Of a stretch of DNA of 64,000 bases, positions 42,225 to 54,328 are shown piece after piece. The notes beneath the pieces were generated by a model. The model worked only from the letters and a program-made list of their open reading frames with translations. It searched no databases and was not told the DNA's origin. How positions within the stretch are numbered: position 1 is the first letter of the stretch; every line of letters begins with the position of its first letter. Source of the DNA: JAFDZV01 sp966128725. Lineage in GTDB: Bacteria; Bacteroidota; Ignavibacteria; OLB7. Where the stretch lies: NCBI GenBank assembly GCA_966128725.1, contig CBHYLN010000001.1:58422-122421 (forward strand). The letters run 5' to 3'. The position numbers and the translations under genes are program-made.

Positions 42225-44903
42225 TCATTCCACGATCACCAACGGAATGCGCGAGCGTTTCTGGCGGATGGAAACCTCGCAGGTGTACCGACCCGAGGGC
42301 AGACCCTGCACATCCAACAACACGCTCTGCGAACCAGGTACGGTTTCACGGACCCGATGTCGAAGCACCACTCGTCCGGCAGCGTCCACAATAACGATGG
42401 TAACCGGCTCACCGCCCGTGGCGGTGAAGGCAATCTCAACGTTGCCACCGCGCGCGGGATTTGGGGTCACGCTGGGATCGTCCGTTCGCGATTCGGTTCG
42501 GGCAGCACCAACCTGGCCGCCAACACCATTCAACAGGCAGACGCTGTCGTTGGCGGCCGCGGCCTGCGCATCGCTGTGAATAACAATCTGGTCGGTGTAG
42601 GCCTTGGCTGCGGTCGGGCCAAAGGCAACCCGCACCTGGCGAACCTGACCGGCGGCGATTTGCAACGGGAATGCCGGCATCCCGTCGGGCAATGTAAACA
42701 CTACATCGGCCGGGCCATCGGCACCAAGCACGGTAAGCGTGGAGCCCTGGTCACCAACGTTCTGGATACTGAAGCTTCGAGTTTTCGAGCTGCCAACCAG
42801 TGTGGTTGAGAAATCGATATCGGAGACCGCTATGGATGGCGATCCGACAGTAGCGCGCAGCACCACCATGTTCCGGACGCCACAGGTATCATGCACTTCC
42901 AATGTATCGGAATACGATCCGGTGATCGTGGCGTTGAACACAACGATGGCCTGTATGCTCGCCGACGGTGTCCCGAGTGGGCCAAGCACAAACGCCCCGG
43001 TGGGCGCAACAAGCGAGAACCCGCGACTGCCGGACCGCAGCGCAACGGAACGCACGCCAACCGGTGCGGCCGTGGGATTGCCGAGCGAAACGGAATCCCG
43101 TCGCGATGAGCCTGGAATCAGCGAGCCGAAATCGACGGTGGCGCGGTTGGGCAGTTGCGGCCACGGCGTGTAGCTGTACGTTTCGGTTGATGTGTTGCCG
43201 GACATATCCGACACATACAGGGTTGCGCGAGCCGGTTGGGCAGGGTCAACCACACGGAGGGTAAACCCGGTGCTGGCTGTGATGCCCGGTGCAATGGGGC
43301 CGCCAACCAGCTCGTAGTTATAGGTGGTGGCCGTATCCGGGTCCAGCTCCACAGCAGCAAGATTAGCCCGAATCAATGTATCGTTCGGGAGATCGGAAAC
43401 CTGCCCGTCGACAACCCCGCCACAGCCATTCTTGCCCACTATTACAGGCGCAACCGTATCGCGTCCGTTCAGGTTCCACGATCCGGTGGATGCCGCGTAA
43501 CCATAGGAATCGTAGGCACTGTATCCGTAGAGATACCCCGCCATCGGATATGGCCCGCGCAGCCGGTAGGTTCCCGGCTTCAGGTCAAGCGTACGCCCCT
43601 CGTACCGCCGCCCGTTCACCAGGGTTGGAAAGGATTTCGGCGATCCGACGCCCGTATAGGTGCGCAGCGCCTGCCACGTGCCGCTGTTGCCCTCGGATAT
43701 CTCTATCTGCCGAAACGTTGCCGAATCGCTGATAAGGTTGAGATAGTTCAGTGGGAAGTCGGCCAGGGGTGTCGAGACAGCCAACGACGTCTGGTATTGC
43801 TCATACGGTGTCAACGCCATCATGAACGGATCGGAGGGCACGCCGTCGTACGCCTGCGAGGCATTGTACTGCACCACGTAGATTGGATTGTTGGCCGTGA
43901 ACTCCACGGCGTCCTTGTCGGGCGCACGATATTCGAACCACCCGGAGCCTTCTTGGCCGCCCACCCGGGCCAGCGTTGCATACTGCTGGCCGTTAACCGA
44001 CACGGTTGTGTTATTGGCACCGGCGAACACTCGCCAGATATCGCCTTTCACACGGGTCTGCAGCGGTATTTCGCGATACGCCGAACCCCACGACTCCACC
44101 GGGAGCAACATCTCGGTAAGGTGATCACAGCAGCAAAAGCTGATCTGGGCCGGAATGTACGCGCAAGCCTGCCCCGCGGTAACGGCTATCGGCTTGTCGG
44201 CCCTGATTATCGTTCCTGTAAGATCCCCGCCTGTACCTATTGTCATTGCCGACCATACATCGGCGCTGTCGAGCTTTACCGTGAAACGTTCGCCAGCGGC
44301 GTGGTTGGGAGTAGCACCGGTGTGTTCGATGGTCACCGTTGTGTTGTTGTAGGGCGCAATCACCATGTATTGCGATGGAAGCTCCTGTGTCCCCCCAATC
44401 ACCGCCGGATACGAGGTAATCACATACGTGCGGCCAAGCGCATTTGCGGGGAGAGCCAACATCCCGTCGCTGGTAAAACTGGTGCGATTCATACCGTACA
44501 CGGTAATGGGCGCGTCGGCCTCCACATGTACGGCGCGACGCCGGTACACCTGATCGCTCGGGACAGGTGCCTGGTCGGAACGAGTGAACATCTGCGCCTC
44601 GATCGGGGAGAGATCCACCGATACAACGTCGTGCGGTTTAGTGTAGAACGTCTTTTTCAGAGTAGCCCCAACCCACACACGAACCAGCGCACGAACTTCG
44701 GAAGTAGCGTACAGCCGGATAAAGTACTCCGCGGCTGTGGGATTATCCCAGTTGGCCGGGAAGGCCAACCAGAACTCACGCCCGGAGCTGCTTGGCCCAT
44801 GCAGCGGCGGCATCGATTGCTGTGCGAACAGGCCCATGCGGCAGCTTACGAGAACTCCCAGAAGAACAAGTTGGCAGACTGCGATTCGTAGTATTGCGCG
44901 CAT
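42225..44903 (-). CDS. IgGFc-binding-domain surface protein with T9SS sorting domain (shorter paralogue)
   Basis: An 892-aa exported protein, paralogous to 34274-38380 over the whole N-terminal domain (GREFWLAFPANWDNPTAAEY, VYGMNRTSFTSDGMLALPAN, GQACAYIPAQISFCCCDHLT). ATG 44903 starts the signal peptide (MRAILRIAVCQLVLLGVLVS, ending GLFAQ); no good Shine-Dalgarno is visible. After the IgGFc-like domain come one or two ASH-like segments and a T9SS type A domain (VTPNPARGGNVEIAFTATGG to IPLVIVE). Compared with the longer paralogue it lacks about 475 residues of ASH repeats, so the two may expose different lengths of the same adhesive module. Confidence 0.85.
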   Translation of the reverse strand: MRAILRIAVCQLVLLGVLVSCRMGLFAQQSMPPLHGPSSSGREFWLAFPANWDNPTAAEYFIRLYATSEVRALVRVWVGATLKKTFYTKPHDVVSVDLSPIEAQMFTRSDQAPVPSDQVYRRRAVHVEADAPITVYGMNRTSFTSDGMLALPANALGRTYVITSYPAVIGGTQELPSQYMVIAPYNNTTVTIEHTGATPNHAAGERFTVKLDSADVWSAMTIGTGGDLTGTIIRADKPIAVTAGQACAYIPAQISFCCCDHLTEMLLPVESWGSAYREIPLQTRVKGDIWRVFAGANNTTVSVNGQQYATLARVGGQEGSGWFEYRAPDKDAVEFTANNPIYVVQYNASQAYDGVPSDPFMMALTPYEQYQTSLAVSTPLADFPLNYLNLISDSATFRQIEISEGNSGTWQALRTYTGVGSPKSFPTLVNGRRYEGRTLDLKPGTYRLRGPYPMAGYLYGYSAYDSYGYAASTGSWNLNGRDTVAPVIVGKNGCGGVVDGQVSDLPNDTLIRANLAAVELDPDTATTYNYELVGGPIAPGITASTGFTLRVVDPAQPARATLYVSDMSGNTSTETYSYTPWPQLPNRATVDFGSLIPGSSRRDSVSLGNPTAAPVGVRSVALRSGSRGFSLVAPTGAFVLGPLGTPSASIQAIVVFNATITGSYSDTLEVHDTCGVRNMVVLRATVGSPSIAVSDIDFSTTLVGSSKTRSFSIQNVGDQGSTLTVLGADGPADVVFTLPDGMPAFPLQIAAGQVRQVRVAFGPTAAKAYTDQIVIHSDAQAAAANDSVCLLNGVGGQVGAARTESRTDDPSVTPNPARGGNVEIAFTATGGEPVTIVIVDAAGRVVLRHRVRETVPGSQSVLLDVQGLPSGRYTCEVSIRQKRSRIPLVIVE

Positions 44904-45185
44904 AATCGTTCGAAATGTTAGAGCCTTTTGGAACCCGATGCCATCGGCGAACCCGGCCCCCGGCCGGTACCGGCAACAACAAACGCCGGATCGTTGATAC
45001 TGCCACTTGAAAGCAGAACCCCGGATTAGGGTATTAGTTAGTGATGCAATGCAAAACGTTGAGATTCTTCGTTCTACCCGCATTCGCAACTGAAACGATC
45101 CCGCGCACAATACTGCAACGCAACACAGGATGCGGCACTACTTGTTTTTCACGCACGACCATGACGTTTCGTCACGGCACCCCAC
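44904..45185. other. Intergenic region upstream of the shorter IgGFc-type gene
   Basis: It should hold the minus-strand promoter; none was clear. No gene was recognised. Confidence 0.3.
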
Positions 45186-45227
45186 GCCGGCCAACCGCAT
45201 GGCACAGGGCCTGCACGGTTGGCCGGC
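45186..45227 (-). terminator. Terminator of the Fn3-repeat gene
   Basis: GCCGGCCAACCG/CGGTTGGCCGGC (45186-45197/45216-45227), a perfect 12-bp stem with an 18-nt loop, just past the minus-strand stop codon. Confidence 0.65.
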
Positions 45228-45245
45228 AAGGATTCGAGATTGGCG

Positions 45246-48200
45246 TTACCGCCCAGCTACCAGCACCGGCGCCACGGCAACCCCGGCGCACCCTGCAGTC
45301 CGAACAAAGTAAAGGCCGACCGCCAGGCCGGTGAAATCAATCCGAAACGTCCGTGGCCCGGCAACAACGCCGGTCTGCGTAACACGTGCCGGAACTATCC
45401 GACCATATTGATCAACCAACTCAACCGTTTCATCGTACCCCCCGGCACAATACGCTGTGGCCCAGTTGGAGGCAGGATTCGGCACTACCCAGAGGCGCGC
45501 TGCAAGCACGGATGTGGGCCGGTCGGAATCGATCACGACCTGCCCAACATTGGCGATTGAACCATCGGTGGACACCTCTTCAAGGCGATAGAGGTTCCGA
45601 TGGGCGCTTGTTCGCCCCGTGGCAGTATCCACGTATGAATAGTCGGTCGGGCCGTTGCGGGTCCCGGCGCCAAGCAACCGCGCATCCTGCCGATAGTCCG
45701 CAACGGGCCTGAATACCGTATCGGCGCCCAGCGGAGCACGATACAGCCGGAATCCCACGGTGTTCACCTCGGATAGCGTTCGCCAGTACAGTACGTTTCC
45801 ATCATTGGCTGCATAACCATCCAACATTTCCAGTTTCACCGGCAACGTGGTAAGGTCCACACTTGCGCCAATTGCGTAGTCGCCGGCTACCGACGGACGC
45901 CCGGCGGCAACAAGAAGCGCTGGAACGTGCACACGCTCCGTGGTGATGAAATCCTCCCAGGCCTGCTCTCCCGGCAGACGATACAGCACTTCCAGATCCG
46001 TGGTGTCGCGGATACCCGCAATGCCCGCGAAGCTGAACGCCAGATCCGCCCGCGCCGCCCCCAAGCCCGTTGTGCGTATACGCCACCAATGCCCGCCGAT
46101 CGTAACGTTTATCGGATCGCGACCGTTGCGCATCATCGGAATTCCGGCGGTGCCAGCCGCCGTTGCCGGCCGTGTTATCAGCAGTGAGCCATCGGCCGGC
46201 GCCCCTGTTCGGAAACGGATGTTGGCTCCGGCGAAGGCGATCGAGGTTGGCAAGTTCGCCCTCATGGCAAACCGCTGGGCCAATGAATCGCCCACTGTGG
46301 CAACCGCAAGCGTTGCCGAGGGCGGCCCGTAGGCCAGATCGCATGCACGGTACGGGTACAGCCGCACGAAGTACGCGGTATTGGCGGGCAGCCGCACCGC
46401 GGTGATGGCAGTATCCCGCACCGACCCAAGGATGTGGCATCCGGCCCCCAACGAATCACCCGGCACATAGAATTCACCGTTGAGGGGAGCCCGCATTGGC
46501 GTGGAGTCCGTTCGAGCCACAAGCAGGTAGCCGTCAGCCAGCTGCGCGGAACGCCAGGCCAGCCGCAGCGTGTCGCGCACGTTCTTGACAATGCGGATCG
46601 AATCAAGCCCACTTGGTACACCATTGATGCACGGGCCATACGTTGTAGCGTTCAACGTTACGCTCCCCGGTGAATACGCGTAGTTGCATCGGCGGAACAG
46701 CCGAACAACAAGGCGATACGATGTGCCCGGCACCAGCCCACGTAGTACCGCATTGGCACCTGGCCCAACGTACCGCACCGTATCGTCGCCAAGGATGCTG
46801 CCTTCGGCATACGGGACACCATCAACCGGACGCGGCTGCGCGGTGTCGGGTCCGGCGCTGAACACCACCACACCCGCGGTATCTCCCATCCCATCCACGG
46901 CAAGCCCAAGGCTGTACGCCGTTGTGAACCGGACCCGTACCCCCCTGGGCATCGGAGCGCTCCCGATACAATAGGTGCGCGCGGTATCCAGAGCAGGCAA
47001 CAGGGAGTATCGACCATTACACGCCTGATATCCGTATAGCGCAAACACGTAGACCGAGTCGGCCTGCAGCCCACGCACGGTTACGACCGAAGCCGCCGGC
47101 CCGAAGTAGGCCACCGTATCGCGTGGGCCAACAGCCTGGCCCGGGGCATACCTTGAACCGTCAACCGGCACAAATGCCGGCGCGGCGGCATTGCCGCGCA
47201 CTACAAGCACCGAGTCGGCATTTTCGCCGGGCGTATACCCAATGGCAACCATGTCGCGCGAGCGCTGCATGGTCAGCGGCACGCTTAGCGCGCCCGGCGG
47301 CCCGGAGCACGGGAGCGTGGTGGCGCTGGCCACGGCCGGTACCTTGGAATACTCTCCGTTGCACGTCCGCATGCCGAACATCGCGGTGTGATACGTTGTT
47401 CCGGGAGCCAACCCTGTCATCACCAGCGCTCGGACCCCACCAGCACCAACAAATACAACCGTGTCCGTGGCATTCAACACATCGCCGGCACGGTAACGAA
47501 CCCCATTGGCCGGTACGGATGTCGGGGCAACACCGGCGCGACGCAGCACGACAACCGAGTCGGCATCGCCGCCCGGGTTCAGGTGCAGCGTCATCGTGCT
47601 ACGCCCAACACCGCTTATTGAATCGATGGCGCCAGGCAGCGGGGCGGCCAGAACGGTGATGGCGAGATTGTCCACCAGCGCGCGCGGCTGATTTCCGGCG
47701 CCGCTTACGTTGACCGCGTATATGCGGATCCGGGCATCGGCCGACCCACTCAGGCAATGCGGCAGCTTCTGACGCAACGCTCCGGACTGCGGAGTGCTCT
47801 GGTTGTCGAACCGCGGCCACGCTCCGCCAGCGACGTTTGCCGCCGGAACGTCCGTGAATGTGCTTCCGGCTCCGGAGTTGGTGGCAACCCGCAGTTCATT
47901 TACGCGGGTACCGGCAGCGGGGTTGACAACCTTGCTCCAGTCAAGAATCAGCGAATCCGGGCATGCGGCAACAAAACTGCCATACCAGACAAAGCCCGCC
48001 GCGCCCCCTGAGCCGGTTGTCTGGATGCGGATCGCGCCGCCACCGTTGTTGTGCAATCCGTGGCCGCCAAGCGTAGTGGTCCACAGTGGGCTGGTGCCGG
48101 CATCGGCGGTAAACTCGCCGCCGTCGACATTCGTCACTGGAAAACCGGTGGTCGTACCGGTAACCCACGTGAAGTTTTGGGAGTAGGGGTAGGTGTTGGC

Positions 48201-48275
48201 GATACGCCCCTGCGCGGCAACCTCCATCGAGGCCAGCAGGAACATCGCCACGAGCGGTGTGTTGAACCGTTTCAT
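45246..48275 (-). CDS. Secreted protein with four tandem Cys-bearing Fn3-like modules and T9SS domain
   Basis: A 1009-aa exported protein. GGAGG (48280-48284) precedes ATG 48275; signal peptide MKRFNTPLVAMFLLASMEVA ends EVAAQ. The N-terminal ~210 residues form a jelly-roll-like domain (LDWSKVVNPAAGTRVNELRV). Residues ~210-665 contain four ~110-residue Fn3-like modules, each with P..G..Y..G and a late CN..YS- or CD..YG-type motif (RTCNGEYSKVP, YQACNGRYSLLPA, RRCNYAYSPGS, YRACDLAYGPPS). Cys residues also sit near the module boundaries (TLPCSG, TYCIGS, YGPCINGV). A further domain and a T9SS type A sequence (VVPNPASNWATAYC to VLVAGR) complete it. Likely a surface structural or adhesive protein. 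Confidence 0.85.
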   Translation of the reverse strand: MKRFNTPLVAMFLLASMEVAAQGRIANTYPYSQNFTWVTGTTTGFPVTNVDGGEFTADAGTSPLWTTTLGGHGLHNNGGGAIRIQTTGSGGAAGFVWYGSFVAACPDSLILDWSKVVNPAAGTRVNELRVATNSGAGSTFTDVPAANVAGGAWPRFDNQSTPQSGALRQKLPHCLSGSADARIRIYAVNVSGAGNQPRALVDNLAITVLAAPLPGAIDSISGVGRSTMTLHLNPGGDADSVVVLRRAGVAPTSVPANGVRYRAGDVLNATDTVVFVGAGGVRALVMTGLAPGTTYHTAMFGMRTCNGEYSKVPAVASATTLPCSGPPGALSVPLTMQRSRDMVAIGYTPGENADSVLVVRGNAAAPAFVPVDGSRYAPGQAVGPRDTVAYFGPAASVVTVRGLQADSVYVFALYGYQACNGRYSLLPALDTARTYCIGSAPMPRGVRVRFTTAYSLGLAVDGMGDTAGVVVFSAGPDTAQPRPVDGVPYAEGSILGDDTVRYVGPGANAVLRGLVPGTSYRLVVRLFRRCNYAYSPGSVTLNATTYGPCINGVPSGLDSIRIVKNVRDTLRLAWRSAQLADGYLLVARTDSTPMRAPLNGEFYVPGDSLGAGCHILGSVRDTAITAVRLPANTAYFVRLYPYRACDLAYGPPSATLAVATVGDSLAQRFAMRANLPTSIAFAGANIRFRTGAPADGSLLITRPATAAGTAGIPMMRNGRDPINVTIGGHWWRIRTTGLGAARADLAFSFAGIAGIRDTTDLEVLYRLPGEQAWEDFITTERVHVPALLVAAGRPSVAGDYAIGASVDLTTLPVKLEMLDGYAANDGNVLYWRTLSEVNTVGFRLYRAPLGADTVFRPVADYRQDARLLGAGTRNGPTDYSYVDTATGRTSAHRNLYRLEEVSTDGSIANVGQVVIDSDRPTSVLAARLWVVPNPASNWATAYCAGGYDETVELVDQYGRIVPARVTQTGVVAGPRTFRIDFTGLAVGLYFVRTAGCAGVAVAPVLVAGR

Positions 48276-48413
48276 GGTACCTCCATGCTATTTCATACAT
48301 GTGCGGGGTATGAAAAGCCATCAAACCTTTGGGGGGTTGATGCTGGGAGGAGGGTGCGTGGCTTGGGGCGCAATGTAGGCAGGATCATGCGGATTGCAAT
48401 GGCCGATGGCCGC

Positions 48414-48566
48414 GGCGGTTTCCGCCCTTAGCCCCGCCTGGTATCGCGACGTTACAGGGGCTTTCAAGGCCTTTGGAGACTTTTCGATTGCATCCCCCGA
48501 ACCTCCTCGTTATTTTTGTGGTACTGCTTTAGTGGGCTAGGCGGAAACGCATGCCCACTTTTTTTT
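48414..48566 (+). promoter_or_regulatory. Leader with intrinsic terminator and possible antiterminator before rimP-nusA-infB
   Basis: AGTGGGC/GCCCACT (48531-48537/48553-48559) stacks on GCG-GAAA-CGC and is followed by eight T: a textbook plus-strand terminator, although no plus-strand gene precedes it. An upstream hairpin GGCGG-TTT-CCGCC (48414-48426) contains GTTTCCGCC (48418-48426), perfectly complementary (9 nt) to GGCGGAAAC (48540-48548) inside the terminator. This suggests either an attenuator of the downstream operon or a terminated small RNA. The rest of the region (48276-48704) should hold the promoters of both divergent transcripts. Confidence 0.55.
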
Positions 48567-48704
48567 GCAGCGGGAGAGTATGTCGTCGTACATCCTGACC
48601 CCGTGCCATGCCCCATTTGGCCGCAGGTGCGGATGAATGACCGGCAGTCCGGTGTTCCGCCGCAGTGAGAAACCTCCCCACGCTGCTTCCGTTCGTGTCT
48701 ACCT

Positions 48705-49184
48705 ATGGGTTTTCTGCCGGATGATGTCGACGCTCGTTTACGCGAGGAGATCGCGAGACGCGGCATGATACTTCTGGAACTGAAGCGTCGTGGTGAACGC
48801 GGCACGTCGGTGATTGAAGTGATCGTTGACTCCGAATCCGGGGTCAAGCTGGACGAGATCACCGAGCTGAGCCGCTGGACAGGCGCCTTGCTCGATGAAG
48901 CTGAGGAATCGATCCCGGGTCGGTACAGGCTTGAAGTATCGTCGGCCGGCCTTGATCGGCCATTGGAACATCGGTGGCAATACAGCAAGAATATTGGTCG
49001 GCTGCTGAAGCTGACCTACGATGACGAGACCGGCAACCGGGCAACCGGATTGTTCGAATTGGTCGATCTGGACGGGGACATGCTCATCCTTCAACCAAGA
49101 AACGCGAAGGGAAAGAGCACTCCGCTGCCAACCTCGGTACGGTTGGAGCATGTTGTTCGTGCGGTTGTCGAACCGCAGTTCTAG
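48705..49184 (+). CDS. rimP: Ribosome maturation factor RimP
   Basis: A 159-aa cytoplasmic protein for 30S assembly, first gene of the classical rimP-nusA-infB operon. Family features are visible: N-terminal alpha/beta domain with VIEVIVDSESGVKLDEITE and the typical YRLEVSSAGLDRPL segment, then a Sm-like C-terminal domain (LLKLTYDDE...MLILQ). Start ATG 48705; the Shine-Dalgarno is weak. The gene lies about 140 nt downstream of the leader terminator and is separated from nusA by a 156-nt gap with a small hairpin (ACGGCCA/TGGCCGT, 49224-49246). Confidence 0.9.
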   Translation: MGFLPDDVDARLREEIARRGMILLELKRRGERGTSVIEVIVDSESGVKLDEITELSRWTGALLDEAEESIPGRYRLEVSSAGLDRPLEHRWQYSKNIGRLLKLTYDDETGNRATGLFELVDLDGDMLILQPRNAKGKSTPLPTSVRLEHVVRAVVEPQF

Positions 49185-49340
49185 GCATCGCCCCCGCGCG
49201 ATTTTCCCAGACGCATGTGCAACACGGCCAGCCCCAGGGTGGCCGTCTATCATCTTCGGCACTTCGAAGCGTCTACCGATTCGTGCTCGTGCCGGCTCAA
49301 TTGCGTACTAAATCAATGTTCTCCATACATCGTTACAGCT

Positions 49341-50702
49341 ATGGCGAAGCGGAAGTCGACTGCTAAATCGGCCGCCAACAAGCAGATGATCATCGATGCA
49401 TTTGCGGAGATGGCGCGCCAGAAGAATATCGACCGAGACCTGCTCCAGGGTATCATCGAGGATACCTTTTCGCAGATGGTTCGGAAGAAGTACGGGCTTG
49501 AAGCCAACTTCGACATCATCGTGAACATGGATAAGGGAGATATTGAAATCTATCTCCTTCGCGAAGTTGTCGAGCTCGTTGAAGATCCGAATACCCAGGT
49601 TTCCCTCGAAGAGGCAAACGAGGGTGGCGAGGAATACCAGATCGGTGACGAGGCTCTGACGGAACTCAATCTTGAGAACCTGTCGGAGAACTTTGGTCGT
49701 CGTATGGTTTCGATGGCTGCCCAGACGCTCAGCCAACGCGTTCGCGAGGTCGAGAAGGAAAACATTGTCGGCGAGTATTCCCAGAAGGCTGGCGAAATTA
49801 TCGTCGGCGAGGTGTATCAGGTTCGGCGCAACGACGTGTACGTGATGCACAACAAGGTTGAGCTCCGTATGCCGCGCAACGAGCAGATCTGGCGCGAGCG
49901 TTATAAGAAGGGGGAAACCCTGCGCGCACTGCTCAAGGAAGTACGCGCGGACGAGGGAACGGCATCGCAGCCCGAAATCATCATTTCGCGCAGCGATTCG
50001 ATGTTCCTGCATCGTCTGTTTGAAATCGAAATCCCCGAGATCTACGACGGGATCATCGAAATCAAGGGCATCGCCCGCGAACCGGGCGAGCGCGCCAAGG
50101 TGGCCGTTTGGTCGCACGATGAGCGCGTGGATCCAGCCGGCGCATGTATCGGCATGAAGGGGGTTCGCGTACATTCGATTGTCCGCGAGCTCTCCAACGA
50201 ACACATCGACGTCGTCTACTGGTCGCCGGATCCGAAGAAGTACGTCGCCAGCGCCCTGTCGCCGGCGAAGGTGAAGGACATCATGATTGACGAGGAGACC
50301 AAAACCGCGACCGTACTGGTTGGCGAGGATCAGGTCTCTCTGGCAATCGGCAAAAGCGGCCAGAACGTTCGGCTGGCAATGAAGCTGACCGGATACACGA
50401 TTGATCTGGTTAAGGAAGGCGGCGAGGACATCGAGCTGGTCGAGTTCAAGGACGAGATCGGCGAAGGGCTCTTCACGCTGCTTGCAAACATCGGCATCAC
50501 GACGGCCAAGGAGTTCCTCGTCACCGACGAGGTTGTGCTCCTGACGCTGGAGGGCATGACCGCCGAAAAGCTCCAGGAACTCCGCACGATCATATCGGCC
50601 GAGTTCGACGAGGATGAGCTCCGAAGCATGTATCACGATGCGCAGCAGAGCGCGGCTCGCGCGGCTCGCAACGTGCCACTTGGATCACATGAGGAAGGTT
50701 GA
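49341..50702 (+). CDS. nusA: Transcription termination/antitermination factor NusA
   Basis: A 453-aa RNA polymerase-associated factor. ATG 49341 starts the usual N-terminal domain (MAKRKSTAKSAANKQMIIDA); the frame stays open upstream. Domains: RNAP-binding NTD (~1-130), S1 (~135-200), KH1 and KH2 (~200-345; EIYDGIIEIKGIAREPGERA, GACIGMKGVRVHSIVRELS, VGEDQVSLAIGKSGQNVRLA). A C-terminal helix-hairpin-helix-like segment (~380-440) follows. It modulates pausing and termination and often autoregulates its operon, which would fit the leader terminator upstream. Confidence 0.95.
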   Translation: MAKRKSTAKSAANKQMIIDAFAEMARQKNIDRDLLQGIIEDTFSQMVRKKYGLEANFDIIVNMDKGDIEIYLLREVVELVEDPNTQVSLEEANEGGEEYQIGDEALTELNLENLSENFGRRMVSMAAQTLSQRVREVEKENIVGEYSQKAGEIIVGEVYQVRRNDVYVMHNKVELRMPRNEQIWRERYKKGETLRALLKEVRADEGTASQPEIIISRSDSMFLHRLFEIEIPEIYDGIIEIKGIAREPGERAKVAVWSHDERVDPAGACIGMKGVRVHSIVRELSNEHIDVVYWSPDPKKYVASALSPAKVKDIMIDEETKTATVLVGEDQVSLAIGKSGQNVRLAMKLTGYTIDLVKEGGEDIELVEFKDEIGEGLFTLLANIGITTAKEFLVTDEVVLLTLEGMTAEKLQELRTIISAEFDEDELRSMYHDAQQSAARAARNVPLGSHEEG

Positions 50703-50844
50703 TCCATGACACTTTAACGATATTTCGTGAGCGCGCTACCACGCTGGCGCGCTCACGGTGGCTGATTCATTGAGCCCGGTAAGGCCGCCGGCTCCGTCTC
50801 ACGTGGCTAAGGCAGAGACGCGTTTGTATTCAACTGGAGACCGA

Positions 50845-53778
<2,934 letters not shown>

Positions 53779-53809
53779 GCCGCCAACGCAATTGCCGCGA
53801 TTTTCCCCG

Positions 53810-53839
53810 GGACCAGGCTCCTTTGTACGAGCCTGGTCT
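53810..53839 (+). terminator. Intraoperonic hairpin between infB and rbfA
   Basis: A perfect 10-bp stem GACCAGGCTC/GAGCCTGGTC (53811-53820/53829-53838), extended by one G.T pair, about 35 nt after infB. No T-tract follows, so it may be a processing site or partial terminator. GGCGCCC/GGGCGCC (53860-53880) forms another hairpin just before rbfA. Confidence 0.45.
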
Positions 53840-53899
53840 CGCTGTTCATAACAACCAGTGGCGCCCATTGTTCGGGCGCCCGATCATATATCAAACGCT

Positions 53900-54328
53900 G
53901 TGTCCGTCCGAACCGAACGTGTGGGAGCATTGCTCCGAGAGACTCTCAGCGAGATGTTCCAACGCGCCATGCCGGAGTATCTCGACGGCATGGTCACGAT
54001 CGTATCGGTGAAGATGTCGCCGGACCTTCGCATCGCCAAGGTGTATGTCAGCATATTCCGAAGCACCACCGAGCCGGCAATCCTGCTGAAACGTCTGAAT
54101 GCTCACGTACCGGAACTCCGTCACGAGCTGGCTTCGCGCATCAGCCTTCGGTTTGTACCGGAGCTGCGCTTCTATCGCGATGATACGCTCGACGCGGCCG
54201 AACACATCGACAAGTTGCTCGCCGAGATTCGTCGCGACGACGAGGCCCATGGAAGGCGCCGGTCCGACGACGGCGCCACCGGCGATGGCGCCCCCGACAC
54301 GGGCGAGGCTCCAGGGAGCCTGCAATGA
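53900..54328 (+). CDS. rbfA: Ribosome-binding factor A
   Basis: A 142-aa 30S maturation factor. GTG 53900 gives a family-like start (VSVRTERVGALLRETLSEMF); GTG 53858 would add 14 residues encoded within a hairpin. KH-type fold with GMVTIVSVKMSPDLRIAKVY and YVSIF; C-terminal acidic/Gly tail (~115-142) is an extension. The stop overlaps the truB start by 4 nt (ATGA), indicating translational coupling in the infB-rbfA-truB-ribF operon. Confidence 0.85.
   Translation: MSVRTERVGALLRETLSEMFQRAMPEYLDGMVTIVSVKMSPDLRIAKVYVSIFRSTTEPAILLKRLNAHVPELRHELASRISLRFVPELRFYRDDTLDAAEHIDKLLAEIRRDDEAHGRRRSDDGATGDGAPDTGEAPGSLQ

Noticed and set aside
48511..48537. TTTTTGTGGTACTGC, resembling the 22-nt element
   Set aside because: Only the TGTGGT half matches; the CCG and TACYTT parts are missing, and it overlaps a terminator stem.
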